A stretch of 36,763 nucleotides of DNA, taken from positions 1 to 36,763 of IMG/VR virus record IMGVR_UViG_3300030102_003131; one strand, 5' to 3'. This stretch comes from a virus. Position numbers and translations under genes: made by a program. Shown one piece after another: positions 30,119 through 36,701 of this stretch (position 1 is its first letter; every line of letters begins with the position of its first letter). The notes under the pieces were generated by a model. The model worked only from the letters and a program-made list of their open reading frames with translations, made no database searches and had not been told where the DNA came from.

Positions 30119-30787
30119 TTAGAAGGGTATTTGATCATCAAAGAAGTCATCCGAATCATCCGACTTCTTCATTTCACCCTTGTTAGGTGCAAGCTCAGGC
30201 TCCTCATCATCATCAGTTTTAACCTGATGCCCATTAGGTGCGTCACTAGCTTTAAACCCACCTTCTTCAGCCTCAAACGGCGATGGGCGCTCCATAGGTT
30301 CAGCTAGCTCAATGACTTGTATGTCAGTAAGCTTAAGCGTTAAACCCTGTTGTGAGCCGTTTTTATAGCCTTTAATCAAAAACTGGCAATGTATTGTGCT
30401 GTTCGTTGTTAAGGCAAAATCTTTTGGTAAACGCTCCCCAGCGCTATCCCATTGCCTAACGACAGTTTTTTCCTCGCCATATGTGGGCAGCTTCATTTTA
30501 CAATAACCCCTGCCCTCATTATCCTCATCCAAAGGCAACCTAAACTTTTTAGGGTCTTTGATCGGCTTATTTTCCTGCTCACGCTTTTGGCAAAATTCTT
30601 TCCAAACTTGCTCACACTTTTCCTGCAAATCGTTATAAACTTCCGCAGAAATAAATGCGTCACAATAAAAAGCAGCACCAGTTTCATCAGCCGCGCATCC
30701 TATGTACCTATTATCTGCATCACTCCAGATATAAGGTTGGTTCATTTTTGGATACCTAGCTTTAACTTTTTTTAATTTATGTATCAT
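30119..30787 (-). CDS. Single-stranded DNA-binding protein
   Basis: A 222-residue protein. A beta-rich N-terminal OB-type core (about 1-150; YIWSDADNRYIGC, YCKMKLPTY, I-H-C-Q-F-L-I-K-G-Y) is followed by a disordered acidic tail ending DDFFDDQIPF. This acidic aromatic-ending tail is the classic interaction tip of SSB and T7 gp2.5-type proteins. It lies between the RecE-like exonuclease and the primase-helicase genes. The start has AGAAAGGTTAAA upstream. Confidence 0.85.
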   Translation of the reverse strand: MIHKLKKVKARYPKMNQPYIWSDADNRYIGCAADETGAAFYCDAFISAEVYNDLQEKCEQVWKEFCQKREQENKPIKDPKKFRLPLDEDNEGRGYCKMKLPTYGEEKTVVRQWDSAGERLPKDFALTTNSTIHCQFLIKGYKNGSQQGLTLKLTDIQVIELAEPMERPSPFEAEEGGFKASDAPNGHQVKTDDDEEPELAPNKGEMKKSDDSDDFFDDQIPF

Positions 30788-30797
30788 TTTAACCTTT

Positions 30798-31646
30798 CTA
30801 CATTTCTTCCATTACTTCATCTTCGAGATAGCTGGGCAAATGAATAACATTTTCATCAGGCCAGCCAGTGCTAAATTTACCTGATATTTGAGCATCAAGT
30901 AATTCAGCCATTGCTTTGAACATCTGCTTTTCAGCATATTTCAAATACAATTCGCTTAGTGTGTGCTTTGTACAGATACCTGTTTCCTTGCACACTGCAA
31001 AAAAGATAAATCGATCTACATTCAAACCTATTGATTTGCAGCATTTCATGTAGAACACAGCTTGAACGCCGTAATTCCAATTTTTTATCTCTTTAGCAAA
31101 CCCTGTTGGGCTGACATTTGTGGTGGTTTTTATATCCATTAATGTCGCCTTTTTTAATTTTTTATCTAATAGCATACCATCAGGTCTGCATTTTATAGAT
31201 AAGCCAGTGTTTTCACACTCACCAAATACACTCACCTCTGGCAGAAAATTTTTATGCTTTATAAAATCCTGCAAATCAGTGTTAGTGTGAAGCGCAACCT
31301 CAGCTAATTTTTTAGCATGATCGTAGGTACTTTCTTTTAAAAGTATTTTACCCTCTTCGGCAGCTTTTTCTTCCATTTCAGCCCATGCTTTTCGTTGCAT
31401 TTTACTTGGTAAGCCGCGCATAAATTCATTTTTTTGCGGCTCCAAAATAAACGCATGAACTGCACTGCCTAACAGCATAGCTTCTGTCGGTTCTTTTTTA
31501 GGCTCATCTTGCTTTAAAGCCCAATGTAAGGCTGAATTTTTAACAACCTCTTTTATATCTGACGAGCTGAAATGAGGATAAGTGTCACTATCGTGATACT
31601 GCTCATTGGTTAAGTCTCGCCTAAAAAAATCTTTAGGACGCTCCAT
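30798..31646 (-). CDS. RecE-like PD-(D/E)XK exonuclease (DUF3799 type)
   Basis: A 282-residue protein, counted from the ATG with GAGGAG eight bases upstream; a GTG six bases before is too close to that site. Motifs are GSAVHAF (His64), C-R-P-D-G-M (Asp156), L-M-D-I-K-T (Asp171, Lys173) and Y-G-V-Q-A-V-F-Y, the order of the PDDEXK/RecE exonucleases that resect dsDNA ends for recombination. The neighbouring SSB and resolvase support a recombination/replication module. No obvious separate annealase gene is seen. Confidence 0.87.
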   Translation of the reverse strand: MERPKDFFRRDLTNEQYHDSDTYPHFSSSDIKEVVKNSALHWALKQDEPKKEPTEAMLLGSAVHAFILEPQKNEFMRGLPSKMQRKAWAEMEEKAAEEGKILLKESTYDHAKKLAEVALHTNTDLQDFIKHKNFLPEVSVFGECENTGLSIKCRPDGMLLDKKLKKATLMDIKTTTNVSPTGFAKEIKNWNYGVQAVFYMKCCKSIGLNVDRFIFFAVCKETGICTKHTLSELYLKYAEKQMFKAMAELLDAQISGKFSTGWPDENVIHLPSYLEDEVMEEM

Positions 31647-31651
31647 CTTCA

Positions 31652-31954
31652 CTACTCCTCAGACGAACGACATTTTCGTTCCTCAAGCAATGCCAAAACA
31701 GTATCATATCTCTCCTGCCTATGCGCCGTATTGACGTTAAGACCACCTTTTAAAAATACTCTAAGAGTGCGATAATCATTTGATGAGTGTGTTGGAATAT
31801 CCTGCCAAGCAACAACATCATCTATGTGAAAATGGATAAAACCCTGATCACCGATATGAAGACCTTCAAAGTCTTTATCATAAATCTTCATGACAAAAAA
31901 ATTAGGGTCCAACAGACCATTGCCTAAATCTAATTTTCTTACTTTTTTAGCCAT
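31652..31954 (-). CDS. Hypothetical 100-residue protein of the recombination module
   Basis: Beta-rich (F-F-V-M-K-I-Y-D-K-D-F...G-D-Q-G-F-I-H-F-H-I-D-D-V-V-A-W), with a basic C-terminal helix. No recognised motif. It is preceded by the AAGAAAGGCTAA leader used by the early genes and located between the resolvase and the RecE-like exonuclease. It may be a recombination partner, but I have no direct evidence. Confidence 0.75.
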   Translation of the reverse strand: MAKKVRKLDLGNGLLDPNFFVMKIYDKDFEGLHIGDQGFIHFHIDDVVAWQDIPTHSSNDYRTLRVFLKGGLNVNTAHRQERYDTVLALLEERKCRSSEE

Positions 31955-31967
31955 TATTTAGCCTTTC

Positions 31968-32384
31968 TTAGCTGTTCCAATTTTCTCTCGCAACGTAGCA
32001 AAAAGCATCCCAATCAAGTTCAACCTTTAAACCATGCTCCGTTCCATCTTTCAACAAATGTTCAAGTCTCATCACAACTCTTATTGGTTGTCTATCAAAC
32101 TTGTACACTAAGACAGGCTCTTTATTTGCAGCCTTTGCTGCTTTATCAACCTGATCCCACCAGCTTTGCGACCAGCTACCCTTTTTGTATCTTTTACATT
32201 CGATCACATAAGGAAAGCTATTATCGTCAATTAATATGTCGCCTCGATCCGCAGACCTATACTGCTCTAAGTCTCTCTTTGCAGTCTTTACGTTTAAATC
32301 GTCTCGTAAAGCGTTGCATATGGTGCGCTCAAAACTAGCTCCTTTTTGCCTGCCATTAACCATATCATTCAGTTTGCCCGACAC
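31968..32384 (-). CDS. Hjc-like Holliday-junction resolvase/PDDEXK nuclease
   Basis: A 138-residue protein with an apparent GTG start; an ATG 21 bases later is possible. Catalytic pattern: Glu19 (KGASFER), Asp49 (ADRGDILI) and E62-x-K64 (VIECKRYKK), followed by a Trp/Ser loop and P-V-L-V-Y-K-F-D-R-Q-P. This fits small archaeal-type Hjc resolvases found in phages. It would resolve recombination or replication branches before packaging. Its start overlaps the RHH gene by 20 bases. Confidence 0.82.
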   Translation of the reverse strand: MSGKLNDMVNGRQKGASFERTICNALRDDLNVKTAKRDLEQYRSADRGDILIDDNSFPYVIECKRYKKGSWSQSWWDQVDKAAKAANKEPVLVYKFDRQPIRVVMRLEHLLKDGTEHGLKVELDWDAFCYVARENWNS

Positions 32385-32565
32385 TCTCTCTTGTCTTAGA
32401 AAAGTTATACTTAACTAAATCCTCTTCCAAGTTGCCGTGAAGCATATACTGCTCCGTCAGAACACTTTTAGGAATGCGAGTTACATTGCTGAGAAAGTCC
32501 AATTTCTCTACCGTACTTTCTCTCATCCTCATGCACTGTTGCACTGTTTTTTCCTTCACTGTCAT
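32365..32565 (-). CDS. Ribbon-helix-helix regulator-like protein
   Basis: A 66-residue protein. An N-terminal beta strand is followed by R-E-S-T-V-E-K-L-D-F-L-S-N-V-T-R-I-P-K-S-V-L, a typical helix-turn-helix spacing of Arc/CopG/MetJ RHH proteins. As the first gene of the leftward replication operon, directly beside a palindromic divergent promoter, it may be an autoregulator. AAGGAG lies upstream of the start. RHH is a pattern-based call. Confidence 0.65.
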   Translation of the reverse strand: MTVKEKTVQQCMRMRESTVEKLDFLSNVTRIPKSVLTEQYMLHGNLEEDLVKYNFSKTRESVGQTE

Positions 32566-32585
32566 TTTAACTCCTTAAAAAAAAA

Positions 32586-32626
32586 TTGACACTATTGCAT
32601 TTAGGAAATATTAACATATATGTCAA
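32586..32626. promoter_or_regulatory. Divergent promoter pair with a central palindrome
   Basis: Rightward: TTGACA (32586-32591), 17 bases, TATTAA (32609-32614). Leftward: TTGACA on the minus strand (32626-32621), 17 bases, TAAATG. The promoters face each other and overlap, and ACATATATGT (32614-32623) is a perfect palindrome inside the overlap, a probable operator. Only one direction could be used at a time, giving a switch-like arrangement. Confidence 0.7.
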
Positions 32627-32659
32627 GTCCATACGATAATATAATGAAAGGTTAAACAA

Positions 32660-33313
32660 GTGAATATTGATATTAGGCAAGTCGCAGTTACCCATATAAT
32701 AAGATCAGGTCAGGCTTTTGGTAAATGTTTACGCACATTTGATGAAATATTTATAAATAAAAAGTTTGTTACTGATTATGAACTTGAAATAAACGACACT
32801 TTTTTTGCAGAGGTTAGCGAAACTTCAGAGGGAGAAAAAAAGATGTTTAACGACAGGGGTAAAGAAGTAAGCAAATATAAAATAAAGGCTATTTACGATG
32901 AAAACAGTCCATTTATTGAGTTGCTGCAAGAGTATAAGAAAACAGGCAAAATTTATTTAAATGGTGATCCACCATCTATACCTGAGCAAAGACCTGTAGA
33001 AAGAAAGCTTATAGATTGGGATGAGGCTATTTTAAAATTATTAAGAAAAGCCGATAACTTTATGACCACAAGAAATGTTTTAGAAGAACTGCAAGAAATA
33101 TACAAAGTTGATTGTGGTGGTAGAGATATAGGCAATAAGCTTATGGCTTTACATAGAACAGGCAAGGTAGCTAGGCTGGTCTTATCTACTGATGGAAGTC
33201 ATAAAAGAATAAGCCAGTGTTGCTGGTGTTATGCAAATATAGCCGTAGAGCTATACAAGAATAATATATTTGGTGAATTTGAAGATGATGAAGATGACTT
33301 GCACGCTGTGTAA
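32660..33313 (+). CDS. Hypothetical protein with possible winged helix (217 aa)
   Basis: It starts with GTG behind GAAAGGTTAAA. The N-terminal half is beta-rich; residues of about 116-170 (IDWDEAILKLLRKADNFMTT...LMALHRTGKVARLVL) look like a winged helix. CCWCY (about 187-191) gives three cysteines, and the C-terminus is very acidic. Possibly a transcriptional regulator, being the first gene rightward from the divergent promoter, but not assigned to a family. Confidence 0.72.
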   Translation: MNIDIRQVAVTHIIRSGQAFGKCLRTFDEIFINKKFVTDYELEINDTFFAEVSETSEGEKKMFNDRGKEVSKYKIKAIYDENSPFIELLQEYKKTGKIYLNGDPPSIPEQRPVERKLIDWDEAILKLLRKADNFMTTRNVLEELQEIYKVDCGGRDIGNKLMALHRTGKVARLVLSTDGSHKRISQCCWCYANIAVELYKNNIFGEFEDDEDDLHAV

Positions 33314-33518
33314 TAATACAGGTTATATTGAGGTAGAGAAGGTGTATCCAGTAAGCTTTTTACCTAACATTGGGTACATCAAGAAAGAAAAAAAACTTTG
33401 CGAAGGATGTAATAATGGAGTTGAAGCCAGAAGACAGGAATCTGAGAGACAGTTTAAAAAGAGAAATACAAAGCCTAGAGCCAACGGCCTTGATGAAGGA
33501 CGCACCGCCAGAGATTAA
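33285..33518 (+). CDS. Small zinc-finger (DnaJ-like CxxC) protein
   Basis: About 77 residues, overlapping the end of the previous gene. C-x2-C-x2-T-G-Y (CTLCNNTGY) and later C-x2-C-x2-G (CEGCNNG) form a DnaJ-like zinc site; the C-terminal part is basic. The exact start is uncertain (TTG 33270, GTG 33273, ATG 33285, 33288 or 33294) because no clear ribosome site stands out. It shares 104 bases with the next gene in another frame. Confidence 0.65.
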   Translation: MMKMTCTLCNNTGYIEVEKVYPVSFLPNIGYIKKEKKLCEGCNNGVEARRQESERQFKKRNTKPRANGLDEGRTARD

Positions 33519-33594
33519 GCAGAAATACCGAGAAGCACAGGCTGCAATGGAAGTGCTTATTGGTAAGCTTAGAGCCGAGGGCGTAGATGTATGA
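33415..33594 (+). CDS. Small helical protein (59 aa)
   Basis: It starts MELKPEDRNLRDSLKREIQS, with GAAGGA seven bases before this ATG. The upstream ATG at 33370 has none and would add a Lys-rich extension. It is highly charged and helical, possibly coiled coil, and overlaps the zinc-finger gene by 104 bases in a different frame. An ATGA overlap joins it to the next gene. Unknown function. Confidence 0.65.
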   Translation: MELKPEDRNLRDSLKREIQSLEPTALMKDAPPEIKQKYREAQAAMEVLIGKLRAEGVDV

Positions 33595-33836
33595 GTACGC
33601 ACACACTTAAGTCTAATAGGCGGCATCCAGATGCAGACAGAGAATGCATACAGGTGGGTCACATAACTTTTGAGTTTAGTAGAAAGAATAAAACTTTTGC
33701 ATTGAAAGCTTGCGAAGCTGCAAACGCGAAAGACCGTAGACCCTTGTTTACAGGGTTTATTAATAAAGGAATGGACGTAGAGCTAAGACGGCTTGCCTCT
33801 GTCTTTAGGCAGATAGTGGAACAGGATTATGAGTGA
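33591..33836 (+). CDS. Hypothetical protein (81 aa)
   Basis: A beta core (I-Q-V-G-H-I-T-F-E-F-S) and a C-terminal helix (E-L-R-R-L-A-S-V-F-R-Q-I-V-E). It is joined by ATGA to the upstream and by an 8-base overlap to the downstream gene. Not recognised; basic overall. Confidence 0.72.
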   Translation: MSTHTLKSNRRHPDADRECIQVGHITFEFSRKNKTFALKACEAANAKDRRPLFTGFINKGMDVELRRLASVFRQIVEQDYE

Positions 33837-34041
33837 GGACGATTTAGCAAAGGCCATGATGGAAATGGCTAAGGGCGAAAAAGATAGGCAGCGCAAAATG
33901 TTGCATGGTACATCTAAAAACCATACGCAAGAAAATAATTTTAAGTTATTAAAAAATAAAGGAAAAATTCGCGAGGAAGCCAGAAGCGGATTTAATTTGA
34001 GCAGGAAAAAGTATAAACTAAAGGCTCCCTCTAAGACCTAA
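33829..34041 (+). CDS. Small basic protein (70 aa)
   Basis: It starts MSEDDLAKAMMEMAKGEKDR. A short acidic start is followed by a long basic, mostly helical sequence ending in K-K-Y-K-L-K-A-P-S. Composition suggests nucleic-acid binding. Function unknown. The next gene begins 25 bases later with a good ribosome site. Confidence 0.72.
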   Translation: MSEDDLAKAMMEMAKGEKDRQRKMLHGTSKNHTQENNFKLLKNKGKIREEARSGFNLSRKKYKLKAPSKT

Positions 34042-34066
34042 AATAACACACTTGAGGAGATAGGCA

Positions 34067-34273
34067 ATCGAATATTTTACCTTATTAACAATAGTTTATC
34101 CGCTAATGGAGCATGATTGGCAGTTTAGCATATGGTTTCCAAGTGAAGATGAGTGCTGGAGTATACTAATGAGTAGCGGCACTCTCTATGATAAAATCAA
34201 TGCTACAGAAGGTTACTGTCAGGTTAGTGATGTAGCTTCTAAAATAGTTAAACCAGTTCTTAGGCCGTGGTGA
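34067..34273 (+). CDS. Small protein with probable AUC start codon (68 aa)
   Basis: The frame carries IEYFTLLTIVYPLMEHDWQF, then W-F-P-S-E-D-E-C-W-S, ending I-V-K-P-V-L-R-P-W. GAGGAG lies at 34054-34059, seven bases from ATC at 34067, and a stop codon lies two codons upstream of that ATC, so no ordinary start fits the site. The only ATG in the first part (34106) has no ribosome site and would remove the hydrophobic N-terminus. Short proteins of this form with Cys and a C-terminal R-P motif occur in marine phages. The last 14 bases overlap the endolysin gene on the other strand. Confidence 0.65.
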   Translation: MEYFTLLTIVYPLMEHDWQFSIWFPSEDECWSILMSSGTLYDKINATEGYCQVSDVASKIVKPVLRPW

Positions 34274-34889
34274 GCCACTCATAAATCTTTTTAGTTTGCT
34301 CTATACGATCTTTTAGGCCATGCGTGCCTCCATTTACACGCTTGGTCACAGCCTTGATTGTATTATCGTCAACACCGTTATCGCATATGCTAAACAGCTT
34401 GTTAGACCTAAAGAACCACAAGGCTGATTCAAAGGCATATTCAGTCTCAACAAACGCTGGATGTTTCATTACATCAGGCAAACGCATATCACTGCTAAAT
34501 GATCTGTAATTAGAACGCCCTGTTAGCTGAATAAAACCTTTTCCTGCAAATTTAAAACCATCTCCAGACGCTTCATCACCGTTCCCCATACGATCACTAT
34601 AAACATTGTTAGCCAGTGCTTCTGGATTCTTAACGTAAGGCTGTGCATCTTCTACAGATTTAAATCGACTAGGCCATACAGCCATCAGTCTTTCTGGTGT
34701 ACTGTAATACAAACCTTCCTTAGTGCGTTTAAACCCACCGCTTTCGTGGTGGGCCTGTCCTAACAGGTGCGCCCCACGTTTGTCTGATAACTCATAGTGT
34801 TTTGCTATAGCTCTAGCTGTGTTGGGGCCAAATGATCCATCGTCATCCACACCACATTTAGCTTGTAGTATTTTTAATGCTGTACTCAT
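34260..34889 (-). CDS. Endolysin, glycoside hydrolase 19 type
   Basis: A 209-residue protein. The N-terminal segment resembles a peptidoglycan-binding helix pair (LQAKCGVDDDGSFGPNTARAI, about 8-28). The catalytic domain has Glu49 in HHESGGF and Glu58 in K-E-G-L-Y-Y, then P-E-A-L-A-N-N-V-Y-S-D-R-M-G-N, G-K-G-F-I-Q-L-T-G-R-S-N-Y: a GH19 chitinase/lysozyme-type muramidase. It cuts the cell wall at the end of infection. No signal peptide is seen, so it needs the holin just upstream, with which it overlaps by four bases. Confidence 0.93.
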   Translation of the reverse strand: MSTALKILQAKCGVDDDGSFGPNTARAIAKHYELSDKRGAHLLGQAHHESGGFKRTKEGLYYSTPERLMAVWPSRFKSVEDAQPYVKNPEALANNVYSDRMGNGDEASGDGFKFAGKGFIQLTGRSNYRSFSSDMRLPDVMKHPAFVETEYAFESALWFFRSNKLFSICDNGVDDNTIKAVTKRVNGGTHGLKDRIEQTKKIYEWLTTA

Positions 34890-35263
34890 TTTTTACTATC
34901 CGTTTTCTTTAGCTTGTCGAATGATCTCATTCCACCCATACCTAACATACCTAATAACAATGGCATCATTACTGACATATCTGCTTGAGGTATGTTAAAA
35001 CCAAAGCCCATAGCTATTGGGGCCACCATGTAATTTATACCGAGAGATATGCCTCCGATCCAGCCTATGAGCGGCCTCCAAGACGATTGGAACCAGTTGC
35101 CTTGAGCGTCAGCTTTGAGTATTTCTAACTGAGCCATAGCAAGCTCCTGAGCGTGCTTATCACTCATTGTCGCTATTTCATGCGCTAACCTTGCGGCTTG
35201 GTCTTTGTCTTTTATAACTTTTCCAAGTAAACCACTAACAGGCTCAATAAGTTTATCTATCAT
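34886..35263 (-). CDS. Holin, GTA_holin_3TM-type
   Basis: A 125-residue protein. The soluble helix with D-K-D-Q-A-A-R-L-A-H-E-I (about 20-31) and A-Q-E-L-A-M-A-Q-L-E is followed by S-S-W-R-P-L-I-G-W (about 59-67) and two or three hydrophobic segments to about 112, then L-L-L-G-M-L-G-M-G-G-M-R-S-F-D-K. This matches holins first described in gene transfer agents. It permeabilises the inner membrane. It overlaps the endolysin gene and the upstream membrane gene by ATGA. Confidence 0.88.
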   Translation of the reverse strand: MIDKLIEPVSGLLGKVIKDKDQAARLAHEIATMSDKHAQELAMAQLEILKADAQGNWFQSSWRPLIGWIGGISLGINYMVAPIAMGFGFNIPQADMSVMMPLLLGMLGMGGMRSFDKLKKTDSKK

Positions 35264-35565
35264 TGTTCTTTACCCATGTTAGTGAACCCATAATATGCTG
35301 CAACAATAGCAGCAATACTGACATAATATATATTACTCATAGATGATAACATTTCTGAAGCTCTAGGTAGCTCCATCCATTCAGTAAACACTACGCCAAA
35401 AGGAAACAAAAGCATACCAGTAAGGCTAAACCATGCCATGCGCCTCTGTGCATCTCTTTTAGCATCAGCATCAATCATAATGCGCTTTCTATCTTCAAGC
35501 ATTATTGCACGCTCGTCTGGATCAATCTTGCCGTTATCATTTAAATCATATTTTGCTTTGGGCAT
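35260..35565 (-). CDS. Lysis-cluster membrane protein with EF-hand loop
   Basis: A 101-residue protein starting MPKAKYDLNDNGKIDPDERA. GAGGA lies eight bases before this ATG; the TTG 15 bases upstream sits on that site. DLNDNGKIDPDE is a complete 12-residue calcium-loop pattern (D1, N3, N5, D9, E12). A charged helix and two transmembrane segments (about 40-60 and 73-93) follow. It overlaps the holin by ATGA, so a role in lysis control is likely. Calcium binding is an inference. Confidence 0.75.
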   Translation of the reverse strand: MPKAKYDLNDNGKIDPDERAIMLEDRKRIMIDADAKRDAQRRMAWFSLTGMLLFPFGVVFTEWMELPRASEMLSSMSNIYYVSIAAIVAAYYGFTNMGKEQ

Positions 35566-35743
35566 CTGCGTATTCCTCAACTATCTTTCTATTGTATCCT
35601 AGTATTATAAGCCTACCATTTTTATCGTATGCTGCAAACTTCTTACCTCTTTCGATTATTGTTGGGCGTTTACTTCGAGGCAAGTCACTTTCATCGAGTT
35701 GTGTGTTACCATGATTTTTGCCTTTTCTGCTTGCTCTAGGCAT
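35546..35743 (-). CDS. Small basic protein, first gene of the lysis group (65 aa)
   Basis: A strongly basic N-terminus (MPRASRKGKNHG) and a compact beta C-terminal region with F-A-A-Y-D-K-N-G-R-L-I-I-L-G-Y. It overlaps the EF-hand gene. In the circular map it directly follows the 151-residue gene across the junction. Not recognised. Confidence 0.68.
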   Translation of the reverse strand: MPRASRKGKNHGNTQLDESDLPRSKRPTIIERGKKFAAYDKNGRLIILGYNRKIVEEYADAQSKI

Positions 35744-35825
35744 TGCTCTTTATCCGAATATGTGCCGATCTGATAGTATTGTAGGCGATCTGTACTAATA
35801 AAATGTAAAAAAACCAAAACATAAA

Positions 35826-36281
35826 TCATGGAAAGTAATCCCTTACGTCAATCCAATTCATATAGTGAAGATAAGCAGCAGCACCGACAAATGTAAAAAC
35901 AAGCAAAACAGCTATACCAGCTATTGTAATCATAAGCTCCTGCTGTGCGATTGCATCCCTTCTAGCTTGAGCTTCCGCTTCTCTCTTTTCTTGCAAAACT
36001 TCTCTGCGTATTTTTAGCAAAGTTTGCCAGTGTGACGGACCTAGCGTTTCTGATATAAATTTCTTTAATTCCTCTTCAGCTTCAGCCGCTTGCCTCAGCT
36101 TTTGAAAACGCTCCATAGCTATGGCATTTACACTTTTGCTTGAAACACCTTTTTTTTGTAGTTGTTTTTTTGCATTGTCAGTTGCATCAAAAAACTGCCC
36201 AATTTGTTTTGACAAGCTTGCTACAGATTTACCAGCGGCTAAACCTGTTTTTAACCCTGCAAGGATTGTTATGGGGTCCAT
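35826..36281 (-). CDS. Hypothetical membrane-anchored protein, allele 2
   Basis: A 151-residue homologue of 61-516 with the same N-terminus and topology, but 48 residue differences concentrated in the second half, including the transmembrane segment. It probably represents a different strain version at the overlapping end of the contig. If it is a real second copy, it would be a diverged tandem duplicate. Confidence 0.85.
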   Translation of the reverse strand: MDPITILAGLKTGLAAGKSVASLSKQIGQFFDATDNAKKQLQKKGVSSKSVNAIAMERFQKLRQAAEAEEELKKFISETLGPSHWQTLLKIRREVLQEKREAEAQARRDAIAQQELMITIAGIAVLLVFTFVGAAAYLHYMNWIDVRDYFP

Positions 36282-36283
36282 CG

Positions 36284-36700
36284 CTATCTACCATCAGACA
36301 TTGTTGGTCTTCTTGCTAGAAACTCTAATGTGCTTTCTAAAGTCTTAATCCTAGCTTGTAGTTTGATGATCTGATTAAATTGTAACAGAAAACCCTCTTG
36401 GGTTTCGTATACGTCTTCAAACTCTTCATATATTTCATCAATGGTTTCGGAACCGTCTTCTTCTACTTCTATGATGTAATCAATTATCTCATCTATACGC
36501 TCAGTGTTTTCTTCTACATCACGAATTAAGTTTGTTCGATCAGTTGCGTTGTTCTCAATCGTAAGAGTTTCAACTTGCTCTGTAAGCCCTTCAATAATTG
36601 AGGCTTGAGAGCTTGCATACCATATACCACCGCCCACGGTACTGACTATTGCCACTACCGCACTTGCAGCAACAGCTATATTTACCTTGGGCAGCTCCAC
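36284..36700 (-). CDS. Acidic coiled-coil protein, second allele
   Basis: 138 residues, differing from 519-935 at only four positions (one Gly/Ser, two Val/Ile, one Asn/Ser). It has the same N-terminal anchor and acidic helix. Confidence 0.85.
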   Translation of the reverse strand: MELPKVNIAVAASAVVAIVSTVGGGIWYASSQASIIEGLTEQVETLTIENNATDRTNLIRDVEENTERIDEIIDYIIEVEEDGSETIDEIYEEFEDVYETQEGFLLQFNQIIKLQARIKTLESTLEFLARRPTMSDGR

Positions 36701-36701
36701 G

